From Candidatus Parcubacteria bacterium (GTDB lineage Bacteria; Patescibacteriota; Patescibacteriia; Patescibacteriales; UBA12075), in assembly GCA_023142215.1 (NCBI GenBank), contig JAGLJW010000001.1, positions 1-12,846 of the forward strand: a stretch of DNA of 12,846 bases. Reading direction: 5' to 3'. The notes beneath the pieces were generated by a model. It had not been told where the DNA came from and did not search any database. It saw nothing but the letters and a program-made list of their open reading frames with translations. The position numbers and the translations under genes were made by a program. Below, in pieces: positions 1 to 7,298 of the stretch; position 1 is the stretch's first letter, and every line of letters begins with the position of its first letter.

Positions 1-44
1 AATTAATAATAAGTAATTTATAAATATATTAGAACTTCCAACAT

Positions 45-896
45 TTAACCATCAATCCACATCAACCAGCCAACTAATAAAGATATGTAAAAAATATAAA
101 CAACCAGCACATTCACAATTGATAATAATAAATAAAATTTTATTGCATCATTTTGCTTGAGTTTTAATATATAATTATTTGAAGCGATAAATACCAAACC
201 GCCAAATAATCTAAAAATAATTATTGAAAATATTGCGGGAAGAGGATATATGATAAACCAAAGAATAAAAACATCAGAAAATACAGAAAATATAGATTCA
301 AAATATTTTATCAAATTAACATAATGCATCACAACAAAAACATCTATTGCTCCAATTAAAAAAATTTTCTTAACCTTATAACGAATTTTATCTTTCCTGA
401 GTAATACAGAAAAAAATAATAATTCAAATAAAACTAAAGCTAGAAATGAAACAAAATAATTCGCAAATAAAGCCATTCTTTGTTTTGTCGGCAACTTTCC
501 CGTGATAGCTTTAATGCATCCCCCTCTTAAGCCAGCATTAGATATCTGATCGCATATTTCTTTTTCATTCACACCCACAGCTACTACAAAACAACACTCA
601 TCATTTATAGTTTTATCAAAAATTTTGTCACAATATTCTAATTTTTTATATTTTTTAGCAACAAAATAGTAACATAAATCTCTACTATACTCTTTGTCAA
701 ATATACAATTATACAACTCTCTTTCATCTATTTCCAACAAAATACGACCAGTTGACTTAGTGTCTTTTTCATTTTTCTGTTCTATATCTTCAGCAAAAAC
801 ATTTTTACTAAAAACTAAAATAATAAAAAATGGAACCAAAAACAAACAAAAAAACAAAATTTTATTTATATTATTCTTAATAAATAATTTCTTCAT
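45..896 (-). CDS. Cysteine-repeat membrane protein (hypothetical, 283 aa)
   Basis: I do not recognise a named family. An N-terminal hydrophobic segment (residues 13-30) followed by VFAED around residue 35 looks like a signal peptide or anchor. Residues 64-127 carry about three copies of a two-cysteine repeat, with cysteines at 64, 75, 89, 101, 115 and 127; most spacings are X11 and X13. This is the same repeat that builds the lipoprotein encoded just upstream (949-2085). After it come several transmembrane segments (about 142-166, 177-198, 203-236 and 250-280), so the repeat domain probably lies outside the membrane. The gene starts 52 bp after the stop of the lipoprotein gene on the same strand, so the two are probably co-transcribed. 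No clear Shine-Dalgarno precedes the ATG, and no clear terminator lies in the 44 bases before the window edge. A role in envelope structure or sensing is only a guess. Confidence 0.8.
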   Translation of the reverse strand: MKKLFIKNNINKILFFCLFLVPFFIILVFSKNVFAEDIEQKNEKDTKSTGRILLEIDERELYNCIFDKEYSRDLCYYFVAKKYKKLEYCDKIFDKTINDECCFVVAVGVNEKEICDQISNAGLRGGCIKAITGKLPTKQRMALFANYFVSFLALVLFELLFFSVLLRKDKIRYKVKKIFLIGAIDVFVVMHYVNLIKYFESIFSVFSDVFILWFIIYPLPAIFSIIIFRLFGGLVFIASNNYILKLKQNDAIKFYLLLSIVNVLVVYIFYISLLVGWLMWIDG

Positions 897-948
897 TTAA
901 ACATTAATGATTTAATTGAATTTCTCTTGTCTCCAGTTGGTTAATAAT

Positions 949-2085
949 CTATTGAGTTTTATCTAAATTAATTGATTTTTCACACGAGCTTTTTTCACTT
1001 GGATCTTTAATTTGAGCACAAACTGTACTATCTTTAATTCTAACTGCGACATTATGAAAACATTTATCTCGAGTTCCTTTTTTTTCTATAATCTCACATT
1101 GAGAAGCATCACGAGCTTCAATAGCAGCAGCATAACTACACTTATAACGATCATCATTGTCTTTCAAATAAACACAAGCCGAGGAATCCTTTTCATTGCG
1201 AGCAATTGAATTAAAACAATCAGTTTTTCTTCTTTCGTCTTTAATTGATTGACAAAGCATAGTACTTGCTTTTGCAATAGCAACTTTTAACAAACAAGTA
1301 TCTTGATGACGATCACTTTCTGATTTAAAACAAACATTTTCATCAAGTCTTTCTATCCCAACTTCAGAAAAACAAATATCTCTAGCTTCTTCATCCTCAA
1401 TTTTATTACACAAAAGATCTCCACCAATCACAACAGCTACTCGTCTATAACAAAGATCACGATTTATACCCTCCTCAACTTTTAAACAAACATTTTCATC
1501 TTTCATTTGTTCAGCCATAATTGAAAAACAACTATTTTTACCAACACTTTTTTCATCCATTCTTTCGCAAACACCAACATCATTTTTATTTTTAGCGATA
1601 GTTGAATAACAATCAGTAATTGAACTATCTATTTTGGCTTTCTCACAAATCTTTTCATCATTTTTATCAATAGCTATATCCATAAAACATTTTGCACGAG
1701 TATTTTTGTTTGGAACTTTATCACATAAATTTTCATCTTTATTTTCTGAAGCAATCAACACATAACAACTACCCTTATGTGTGTCGTTTGAAATACGTTC
1801 GCAAATTTTTGAATCATTTTTTGCAAAAGCAGTTTTAGAAAAACAAGAATTTTTGCGACCAGCATTTTTTATCAAATCACAAATCTTCTCATCTTTTTTA
1901 GCTTCAGCTACACCAGATAAGCATCTTTCTTTTCTTGACTCATTCTCCATTTTTAAACAAAGATCAGGATTCTTTTTGTTAATAGCTTTATTCATATCCA
2001 CATCCAAAAAATCAAACAAACCACAACCACTTAATAAAATTGGACAAAGAAAAAATAAAAAGACTAAAGTTGTTATTTTTTTCAT
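949..2085 (-). CDS. Lipoprotein built of 26-residue double-cysteine repeats
   Basis: The protein starts with a lipoprotein signal: K2 K3, a hydrophobic core, and the lipobox LSGC at residues 18-21. The mature protein would be lipid-anchored at C21. The rest is about 13 tandem units of a 26-residue repeat, consensus C-x2-I-x9-C-[FY]-x3-A-x4-D-x3-C, with spacing C-X11-C-X13. Both cysteines are kept in all units; unit 6 is one residue longer and the last is truncated. Charged residues and an alanine-centred second half suggest a solenoid of helical hairpins tied by disulfides. This resembles the cysteine-stabilised Sel1/Hcp solenoids in idea, but the period is shorter. I know no family name for it. 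The gene lies 52 bp upstream of a membrane protein carrying three copies of the same repeat. The fold, disulfides and binding role are inference. Confidence 0.88.
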   Translation of the reverse strand: MKKITTLVFLFFLCPILLSGCGLFDFLDVDMNKAINKKNPDLCLKMENESRKERCLSGVAEAKKDEKICDLIKNAGRKNSCFSKTAFAKNDSKICERISNDTHKGSCYVLIASENKDENLCDKVPNKNTRAKCFMDIAIDKNDEKICEKAKIDSSITDCYSTIAKNKNDVGVCERMDEKSVGKNSCFSIMAEQMKDENVCLKVEEGINRDLCYRRVAVVIGGDLLCNKIEDEEARDICFSEVGIERLDENVCFKSESDRHQDTCLLKVAIAKASTMLCQSIKDERRKTDCFNSIARNEKDSSACVYLKDNDDRYKCSYAAAIEARDASQCEIIEKKGTRDKCFHNVAVRIKDSTVCAQIKDPSEKSSCEKSINLDKTQ

Positions 2086-2108
2086 AAATTTATTTATTAA
2101 ATCATTAT

Positions 2109-2145
2109 GGATCTGTCGCCAAACTACATTTTTGGCAACAGACCC
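2109..2145. repeat. Inverted repeat / hairpin upstream of the Cys-repeat lipoprotein gene
   Basis: GGATCTGTCGCCAAA (2109-2123) pairs with TTTGGCAACAGACCC (2131-2145) at 13 of 15 positions around a 7-nt loop. It lies 24 bases upstream of the lipoprotein ATG, in its likely leader or promoter region. No U-tract follows on the minus strand, so it does not look like a terminator for that strand. It could be a dispersed intergenic hairpin or a structured 5' leader. Confidence 0.6.
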
Positions 2146-2194
2146 CTTACGATAATTCTATCATTTTATCACTTTTTTTTCAATTTTCTATCAA

Positions 2195-2226
<32 letters not shown>

Positions 2227-2249
2227 GAGACGCGATGAATCGACGTCTC
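2227..2249. repeat. GAGACG/CGTCTC hairpin
   Basis: GAGACGCGAT (2227-2236) pairs with ATCG then CGTCTC (2239-2249), ten base pairs with one bulged A. It shares its AGACG/CGTCT core with the third tandem unit ending near 2385, which suggests one repeat family brackets this patch. Confidence 0.7.
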
Positions 2250-2262
2250 TACGGTATTAATA

Positions 2263-2377
2263 GCAATCCGTTTATTGACGCGTAAAAACGTCAATTTATG
2301 GCAATCCGTTCATTGACGCGTAAAAACGTCAATTTATGGCAAATCCGTTCATTGACGCGTAGAGACGTCCATTTATG
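2263..2377. repeat. Three tandem 38-39 bp units, each with an internal palindrome
   Basis: Units at 2263-2300, 2301-2338 and 2339-2377 begin GCAATCCGTT (third: GCAAATCCGTT) and end ATTTATG. The first two are nearly identical; the third has one extra A and a diverged centre. Units 1 and 2 contain ATTGACG-N8-CGTCAAT, a 7-bp inverted repeat. No open frame or distinct spacers are present, so this is not a CRISPR array. The block is locally richer in CG dinucleotides than the surrounding AT-rich DNA. Confidence 0.9.
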
Positions 2378-2388
2378 GCGTCTCTTTT
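2361..2388 (+). other. Terminator-like hairpin at the end of the tandem-repeat block
   Basis: AGAGACG (2361-2367) pairs with CGTCTCT (2379-2385), extended inside by CCA/TGG, and is followed by TTT on the plus strand. The shape resembles an intrinsic terminator on the plus strand, but no plus-strand gene lies upstream and the U-run is short. It is more likely part of the repeat family. It gives no U-tract on the minus strand, so it is not a convincing stop for the transporter operon. Confidence 0.4.
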
Positions 2389-2436
2389 ATTGATTTAAGC
2401 TAAAATTAAATCATATTATTTTTTTAAAAAACAAAA

Positions 2437-3636
2437 CTATTCACCTCTTAAAGCATCAACAGGATCTAACCTACTAGCTTTAAAGGCTGGATAAAATCCG
2501 AAAAAAACTCCAACAATAACAGAAAAAGAGAAGCCAACTATTGGGCCTATAACTGTATAAGCAATTAACATAATGTTAAGATAATTTATTAAATACAAGG
2601 CACCAAGTCCTAAAATAATTCCAAAAAAACCTCCGATTGTAGATAGTGCAACTGACTCAAGTAAAAATTGGCTAAGTACATCAAATTGTTTAGCTCCAAT
2701 TGCCTTAGCAATTCCAATCTCTCTAGTTCTTTCAGCTACTGTAACAAACATAACATTCATAATCCCAATACCTGAAACTAATAAAACAATCGCCGCTACA
2801 GCTGTAAGTAAAACAGTCATTAATTGAGCAGATTCTTGAGCTGCACCAACCATTGACCCTGCATCAGAAATTCTAAAATCATCATCAGCACTAGCTTTTA
2901 ATTTGTGTTCCTCTCTTAAGATGGCACTTACTTCCTGTGTTGCCACTTCAACATTTTCAACACTACCAACCGTTAAATTAAGTAGAATAAATGCTTTTGT
3001 TCCTAAAATACTTTTTTCAGCTGTAGTATATGGCACAAAAATAGAATCATCAGGAACAACCGGTCCAAAACTAGATCCAATCTCATCCAAAACTCCAATT
3101 ATTTCATAACTTTTACCCTTGATTGTAATATTCTGACCGACTAAATCCACATCTCCTTCAAATAAATTCTCAACTGTATTAAAACCAAGAATAACTTTCT
3201 TTTCACGTGAATCAATATCTTCCTCTGTGATGCTTTCCCCTTCCTTGAGTGTGTAATTTGAAACATCAAAATAATTATGATCTATCCCTAAAATTGAAAC
3301 GTTGGCACTTTCTTTACCAACTGAAACCGTTTCACTTCCTCTAACTAAAGATGTTGCTTCCGTAATATATTCTGCCTTCTCCTTAACAACTGATGCGTCT
3401 GATGCTTTTAAATTTGAACTTCCTGTAGAACCACGACTTCTAGAAGACATGATAATTAATGAATTAGCACTAAGTCCTTGAAACTGTTCATTAACAGACT
3501 GCTCCGCACCTTTTCCAATACCAACAACTGCAATAACTGTTGAAACACCAATAATAATTCCAAGCATTGAAAGAAAAGTCCTTATTTTATTTCCCCATAG
3601 TGATTCTATGGACATTTTAATTATTTCTAAAAACAT
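2437..3636 (-). CDS. MacB/YknZ-type ABC transporter permease (FtsX family)
   Basis: Membrane subunit of a MacB-like transporter, which couples cytoplasmic ATP hydrolysis to movements of an extracytoplasmic domain. TM1 is at about 21-43 after the typical N-terminus (LWGNKIRTFLSMLGIIIGV). A MacB-type periplasmic core domain follows (about 45-270), then three more TM helices at about 272-298, 322-352 and 358-383. The family coupling motif AERTREIGIAKAIGA (301-315) and the C-terminal end YPAFKASRLDPVDALR (382-397) are both intact. The length of 399 aa is usual for stand-alone permeases with a separate ATPase. The M1 start matches the usual family N-terminus; M8 is possible. It lies downstream of the ATPase gene, separated by 106 bp holding an inverted repeat, and is the last gene of the set. 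Substrate unknown. Confidence 0.95.
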   Translation of the reverse strand: MFLEIIKMSIESLWGNKIRTFLSMLGIIIGVSTVIAVVGIGKGAEQSVNEQFQGLSANSLIIMSSRSRGSTGSSNLKASDASVVKEKAEYITEATSLVRGSETVSVGKESANVSILGIDHNYFDVSNYTLKEGESITEEDIDSREKKVILGFNTVENLFEGDVDLVGQNITIKGKSYEIIGVLDEIGSSFGPVVPDDSIFVPYTTAEKSILGTKAFILLNLTVGSVENVEVATQEVSAILREEHKLKASADDDFRISDAGSMVGAAQESAQLMTVLLTAVAAIVLLVSGIGIMNVMFVTVAERTREIGIAKAIGAKQFDVLSQFLLESVALSTIGGFFGIILGLGALYLINYLNIMLIAYTVIGPIVGFSFSVIVGVFFGFYPAFKASRLDPVDALRGE

Positions 3637-3666
3637 ATTTTGTTGTAAGATGCTTAAGATTTTTGT

Positions 3667-3715
3667 GATTCTTAAGATCCTTAGGATTAATTATATCCCA
3701 AGAGTCTTAAGAATC
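3667..3715. repeat. 11-bp inverted repeat between ATPase and permease genes
   Basis: GATTCTTAAGA (3667-3677) is perfectly complementary to TCTTAAGAATC (3705-3715) across a 27-nt loop. The loop holds a smaller palindrome, TCCTTAGGA. A further CTTAAGA copy lies just before it. There is no U-tract, so it could be an mRNA stability or processing hairpin that sets permease expression apart from the upstream genes. Confidence 0.65.
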
Positions 3716-3720
3716 CCAAC

Positions 3721-3747
3721 AATCTCAATAATCTCAATAATCTCAAT
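3721..3747. repeat. 9-bp tandem repeat (AATCTCAAT)x3 overlapping the ATPase stop
   Basis: Three exact head-to-tail copies of AATCTCAAT at 3721-3729, 3730-3738 and 3739-3747; a partial fourth runs on into the coding end. The ATPase stop codon (TGA, read from TCA at 3743-3745) lies inside the third copy. Because 9 bp is a multiple of three, copy-number change would not shift frame, and each copy carries the same stop in phase. Confidence 0.85.
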
Positions 3748-4453
3748 AATGTGAAGTTAATTTATAATCATTATCAACCACTTTCCCATCACGTAAAAAA
3801 ATAACTCTGTCAGCATATTTTGCTACTTCAGAAGTATGTGTCACCATTATAATTGTTTTTCCTCTCTTTTTTAAATCTGAAAAAATTTTCATTATTTCAA
3901 GTCCTGATTTAGAATCAAGTGCCCCTGTTGGTTCATCAGCTAATAATATTTCTGGATCATTAATTAATGATCTGCAAATTGATACTCTTTGTTGCTGTCC
4001 TCCTGATAATTCAGTTGGTTTATATTCTGCTCTGTTTTTAATACCAACACTTTCCATAAGCTCCATTGCTTTTTTTTCTCGCACTTGTCTTTCTTGACCA
4101 GCATATAAAGCAGGCAAAGAAATATTTTTAAGTGCTGTTAAGCGTAAATATAAATTAAACTGTTGAAAAACAAAACCCATTTTCTTATTACGAATATAGG
4201 CTAAGGTAAAATCATCTTGGACTTCTCCAATATTTTCACCATCTAAATAATATTCTCCGCTAGAAAGTGGATGCAATACTCCAATAATATTAAGAAGCGT
4301 AGTCTTTCCACCACCTGATTCTCCCATCAAGGCCACAAACTCACCATTTTTAATTTCTAAATTAATACCTTTCAATACTGGTACTTCATCGCCATTAGCT
4401 AAAAAATATGATTTGTGAACATTATTTAATTTTATTGCCAATTCTTTCTTCAT
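3743..4453 (-). CDS. MacB/LolD-type ABC transporter ATP-binding protein
   Basis: Cytoplasmic ATPase that drives the neighbouring permease. All ABC motifs are present: Walker A GESGGGKT (44-51), Q-loop FQQ (96-98), signature LSGGQQQR (149-156), Walker B ILLADE (169-174) with catalytic E174, D-loop ALD (178-180) and switch H206 in VTH. Length (236 aa) and the stretch DEPTGALDS are typical of the MacB/LolD/FtsE-like group. Walker A has GESGGGKT where the group usually has GPSGSGKS. The gene follows the adaptor gene after 45 bp and precedes the permease gene, the order seen in YknXYZ/MacAB-like systems. No strong Shine-Dalgarno is visible before the ATG. The stop lies in a 9-bp tandem repeat. Confidence 0.96.
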   Translation of the reverse strand: MKKELAIKLNNVHKSYFLANGDEVPVLKGINLEIKNGEFVALMGESGGGKTTLLNIIGVLHPLSSGEYYLDGENIGEVQDDFTLAYIRNKKMGFVFQQFNLYLRLTALKNISLPALYAGQERQVREKKAMELMESVGIKNRAEYKPTELSGGQQQRVSICRSLINDPEILLADEPTGALDSKSGLEIMKIFSDLKKRGKTIIMVTHTSEVAKYADRVIFLRDGKVVDNDYKLTSHY

Positions 4454-4462
4454 GAAATTTCA

Positions 4463-4476
4463 CTGTCATTGCGAGC
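4463..4476. repeat. Fragment of a TGTCATTGCGAG dispersed repeat
   Basis: CTGTCATTGCGAGC lies in the 45-bp gap between the adaptor and ATPase genes. It matches the start of the repeats at 10658 and 10718. No paired arm is visible here, so it is a solo end or a decayed copy. Confidence 0.6.
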
Positions 4477-4498
4477 ACAATAACAAAAGCTATTAATA

Positions 4499-6364
4499 TT
4501 AGTACGTAATTTTATCTCCAACCTCCAAGCCACTAATAACTTCAACATTTTTTCCATCTGTAAAACCAGTTACCACTGGAATCCAAGATCCGTCAACTGC
4601 TTCAACGGAAGGTTTACCTTCTACATTTCTTACTGACGCCACAGGAATTATAATAACATCTGGAGCTTCAGCTATTACAAAATCTACAAAAGCAGTCATT
4701 CCCTCTCTGACCTGAACTCCTTCTGGTTTTTCAATTACAATCCTAACTAAATAAGTTACGATACCATTATTATCTGTTTTTGACGTTAAAGAAATAAAGC
4801 TAATATCTCCTTTAAGCTTAAGACCATCTAAAGCATCAAATGTCCCATAAGCTTTTTGACCAAGCTCAATTTTGTTAATATCAGCTTCTTCAATTTGAAC
4901 TTCAATAAAAAGTGTATCATTATTAATAATTTCAACTACTGATTTACTACTATCCTTTAATATAATATCACCTACTTTATAATTCAACATTACAACTTCT
5001 CCATCAATAGGTGAAGTCATTATCGCTTTTTCTAAATCATTTCTTGCCTTATCTACATTAATAGAGGCAGAAGTTAAAGACGATTTAACAGATGCTAATT
5101 CTGAATCAGTTAGAGGCGCTGTTAATTCACTATAATTTAATTTTGCTTGTTTAAGAGATAATTCACGAGAGTCAATACTTGATTCTGAATTTTTAATATC
5201 TTGAGTAACTTCAATTTCCATATCTGCTAAATCATTAAGCACATCTTGATAGTCTTCTTGATATTCACTAATAGCTTCTTTCGCATCCGTAACTGCCTGA
5301 ACTGAATTACGCAGACTTGTTATTTTTGTATTTATTGTTGTTCTATCACTATTGATGGTACTTTTAAAAGCGTCTAATGCACTTTGAGACAAATCAGTTG
5401 AAGTAATTGTATAATCAAGCATAACTTTCATATCGTAGAAATGATCCTCAAAAGCATCAAGTGCTGTTTCAGTTTTTTCAGTCGCAATATCAATATCAGA
5501 ATAATTACTATTGTAAGATAAAGCAACAACATAAACGTCTAAATCATCTTTCTCGTTTTTGGCTAACATAAAGCTAGCTTCGGCATCACTTTTTGAACTT
5601 ATGTTTATTGCTCCTAAATTATTTTCAAAATCATCATTCAAATTCTTATTCTCAACTCCTATAATTTCATCTGAATTAGGTAATAAACTTGTCAAGCTGA
5701 TATTAATTGCTTTAATACTATCAACCAAATCTTCATACGTTTCTATTACATTTTCACTTTCTTCTGCATTTTTATTTTTATCCAAATCATCTTTAGCATC
5801 TTTAACTTCTCTCTTTGCATCATCAATTTTTTCTTTAGCACTTAATTTAATTTTTTCTAAACTAATCTTTGCTTGTTCAAGTGAAATTTCCGCTTGTTCA
5901 ATTGAAGCTTTAGATTTTGCTTTTTCGTCATCAGTAGCACCATCTATTCTATCATTGTAATTAGCAAGTGCTGATTGATAACTAGCATAAGCTTTTCGTA
6001 AATCATACTCCAAATCATCAGTTTTAACTGAAGCAATTTTGTCTCCCTTCTTAACAATATCTCCCTCACTAACAAAAACTCCTTTCACCTCCAAGGTATC
6101 TCCACTAACTGAAAAAGATAATTCTACCCCATCTTCAGCAACTACTTTACCATCACTTTCAATAGCAACTTGTAAATCACCTTTTTTAGCTGTCCATTCT
6201 TTCTTTTTTACTTCAGTTTCATTTTTACTATCTTTGCCACCATAAAAAATATAGTAACCGCCACTTAAAATGATTATTGAAACAATTAAAATTATTATTT
6301 TTTTCAGTGTAAAAAAACCACCGATACCTCTAGCTTTTTTACTTTCTTCTAAAATTGAACTCAT
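4499..6364 (-). CDS. HlyD/MacA-like membrane fusion (adaptor) protein of the ABC transporter
   Basis: Membrane-anchored adaptor that would work with the MacB-like ATPase and permease encoded downstream. I place the start at the ATG at 6364 (621 aa). An in-frame ATG at 6415 would add 17 residues (MALKGFLSVVRNDKIKS), but those codons lie in the left arm of a dispersed inverted repeat (6375-6402) and look non-ancestral. Neither start has a strong Shine-Dalgarno. Numbered from the 6415 start: one TM helix at 39-58; the first half of the lipoyl-like domain at 79-132 (GVFVSEGDIVKKGDKI); a long helical, coiled-coil-rich insert at about 135-460; the second lipoyl half at 464-500 (SPIDGEVVMLNYKVGD); then beta-barrel and membrane-proximal domains ending GDKITY. 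The insert is long for MacA. If the host lacks an outer membrane, this works like YknX rather than as a TolC docking adaptor. Confidence 0.9.
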   Translation of the reverse strand: MSSILEESKKARGIGGFFTLKKIIILIVSIIILSGGYYIFYGGKDSKNETEVKKKEWTAKKGDLQVAIESDGKVVAEDGVELSFSVSGDTLEVKGVFVSEGDIVKKGDKIASVKTDDLEYDLRKAYASYQSALANYNDRIDGATDDEKAKSKASIEQAEISLEQAKISLEKIKLSAKEKIDDAKREVKDAKDDLDKNKNAEESENVIETYEDLVDSIKAINISLTSLLPNSDEIIGVENKNLNDDFENNLGAINISSKSDAEASFMLAKNEKDDLDVYVVALSYNSNYSDIDIATEKTETALDAFEDHFYDMKVMLDYTITSTDLSQSALDAFKSTINSDRTTINTKITSLRNSVQAVTDAKEAISEYQEDYQDVLNDLADMEIEVTQDIKNSESSIDSRELSLKQAKLNYSELTAPLTDSELASVKSSLTSASINVDKARNDLEKAIMTSPIDGEVVMLNYKVGDIILKDSSKSVVEIINNDTLFIEVQIEEADINKIELGQKAYGTFDALDGLKLKGDISFISLTSKTDNNGIVTYLVRIVIEKPEGVQVREGMTAFVDFVIAEAPDVIIIPVASVRNVEGKPSVEAVDGSWIPVVTGFTDGKNVEVISGLEVGDKITY

Positions 6365-6374
6365 ACTTTTAATT

Positions 6375-6487
6375 TTGTCATTTCGAACGACAGAAAGAAA
6401 TCCCTTCAATGCCATTCATGGAAAATTAATTATGCTTAATGCAACATTATTATTTAAGCGATTTTTCACTACGTTCAAAATGACAAT
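6375..6487. repeat. Dispersed inverted-repeat element at the 5' end of the adaptor gene
   Basis: The left arm (6375-6402, starting TTGTCATTTCGAACGA) and right arm (6460-6487, ending GTTCAAAATGACAA) are inverted repeats of about 27 bp with a few mismatches and one indel. The 57-bp centre includes the adaptor's upstream ATG. The ends match the TGTCATT(C)TGAACG repeat type also present at 9844-9952. It lies between the lipoprotein and adaptor genes and looks like a small non-coding mobile or MITE-like repeat; no transposase is encoded. Confidence 0.75.
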
Positions 6488-6497
6488 AAATCATTTA

Positions 6498-7076
6498 TTA
6501 CCTAAACAAAACAAAATCTGCTATGTTGCGGTCTGTTATATCTTTATTTAACCAAATACTAATCATTTTATCCTTTTGAACATCTTCAAGAGTTCCTTCA
6601 CTCATAATCGGCTCACCTTTTCTTTCTTCTGAAATTTCAGTTTTCAACATTCTAATTCCAACTGGAATTGTAACAACTTCTTCGCCAGTACTTCTATCTT
6701 TCATTATTTCTAACATCTCCGCTTCAGTTCTGTCAGAATTACTTCTTGATCCCATGCCCATTCCACGCATTCCAGTTGATGCACCACCGATTGATGGAGA
6801 TGTTTTAGTTGATTCGCTTTTTTGCATTTCAGCCCGACGAGCTTCTCGTTCTTCGTCTGTTGGTCTATCTATTTTTAAAATCGTTACTTTATTTCCAACT
6901 ACTGATTTTACAAGTCCTACTACATCTGGATTTCTCTCTGGTTGACCAAAATCTGGACGCCTAAATTCTGATGCATTATTTTCTTTTTTAACAATTTGTT
7001 TTTGAGTTCCGCAAGCAGTCAAACCAAAAATAGCAACTAACAAAAAACTAAAAATTATTGTAATTTTCTTATTCAT
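6498..7076 (-). CDS. Lipoprotein heading the ABC transporter gene set
   Basis: The signal peptide has a clear lipobox, LTAC (19-22), so the mature protein is anchored at C22. Residues 51-71 (starting DVVGLVKSVVGNKVTILKI) form a short beta-rich segment like those of small OB-like or DUF5666-type domains. A low-complexity linker rich in G, M, S and R (95-116, GMRGMGMGS) follows, then a second conserved-looking part, VVTIPVGIRML (134-144) and ISIWLNKDITDRNIADFVL (172-190). I recall similar lipoproteins next to HlyD/MacB-like transporters in Patescibacteria and some Firmicutes, but the function is unknown. The gene is first in a same-strand set with adaptor, ATPase and permease. A near-consensus promoter lies 30 bp upstream. 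No Shine-Dalgarno is visible, and the region just before the ATG holds a short direct repeat of TTATTCATATTTT. Confidence 0.85.
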   Translation of the reverse strand: MNKKITIIFSFLLVAIFGLTACGTQKQIVKKENNASEFRRPDFGQPERNPDVVGLVKSVVGNKVTILKIDRPTDEEREARRAEMQKSESTKTSPSIGGASTGMRGMGMGSRSNSDRTEAEMLEIMKDRSTGEEVVTIPVGIRMLKTEISEERKGEPIMSEGTLEDVQKDKMISIWLNKDITDRNIADFVLFR

Positions 7077-7105
7077 ATTTTTTATTCATATTTTAAATTA
7101 AATAA

Positions 7106-7134
7106 ATTATACTTTCTACTGTAGTGGTACGCAA
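7106..7134 (-). promoter_or_regulatory. Sigma70-type promoter for the lipoprotein-transporter operon
   Basis: On the minus strand: -35 TTGCGT (7134-7129), an exact 17-bp spacer, and a perfect -10 TATAAT (7111-7106). Transcription would start near 7099, giving a leader of about 23 nt before the ATG at 7076. The -35 lies inside a motif that recurs at 7968 and 10852, but only this copy has a matching -10. Confidence 0.72.
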
Positions 7135-7156
7135 ATAAAAATATTTTCTTCATTTT
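7128..7156. repeat. TACGCAAATAAAA motif, copy 1
   Basis: A 29-bp segment identical to 7968-7996, with a 24-bp near-match at 10852-10875. It lies downstream (minus-strand sense) of the terminator at 7194-7226 and includes the -35 of the operon promoter. Between motif and terminator is a 27-bp stretch resembling a decayed TCATTGCAAG-type repeat. Confidence 0.85.
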
Positions 7157-7193
7157 CACTTGCAATGATATTTAACAACAGTCTTAATTATTA

Positions 7194-7226
7194 AAAAAAT
7201 AGCTTATTTTAAATAAGCTATTTTTT
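7194..7226 (-). terminator. Bidirectional intrinsic terminator after the small secreted-protein gene
   Basis: A perfect palindrome: AAAAAATAGCTTATTT (7194-7209), one T, then AAATAAGCTATTTTTT (7211-7226). It gives an AGCTTATTT/AAATAAGCT stem with U-runs on both strands. It lies 73 bp past the stop of the gene at 7299-7739 and is the likely 3' end of that transcript. Confidence 0.8.
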
Positions 7227-7298
7227 ATACTTGTCGTGCTATTTAAAGACATTATCGCAAATTACCATACTTTTATTGCTATTAACATCTAAAAAACT

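Noticed and set aside
1012..1209. Plus-strand open frame inside the Cys-repeat lipoprotein gene
   Set aside because: It is antisense to a clear repeat protein, with low-complexity Ser/Thr/Ile content and no ribosome site. The same applies to frames at 1781-2155, 2903-3109, 5559-5960, 6039-6245, 6754-6945, 7339-7569, 10127-10321 and 11894-12320.
2263..2377. Possible CRISPR array
   Set aside because: The units run head to tail without unique spacers, number only three and contain their own palindromes; no cas gene is nearby.
2361..2436. Terminator for the transporter operon on the minus strand
   Set aside because: The hairpin at 2361-2385 has no U-tract on the minus strand, and TTTTTTTAAAAAA near 2421 is too weak a stem to call.
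3743..3745. Recoded UGA (as in some CPR lineages)
   Set aside because: UGA ends the ATPase at the normal family length, and tryptophan and glycine positions use standard codons.
6270..6551. Plus-strand frame across the adaptor start and dispersed repeat
   Set aside because: It joins antisense adaptor codons to repeat DNA; the product is low-complexity and no ribosome site is present.
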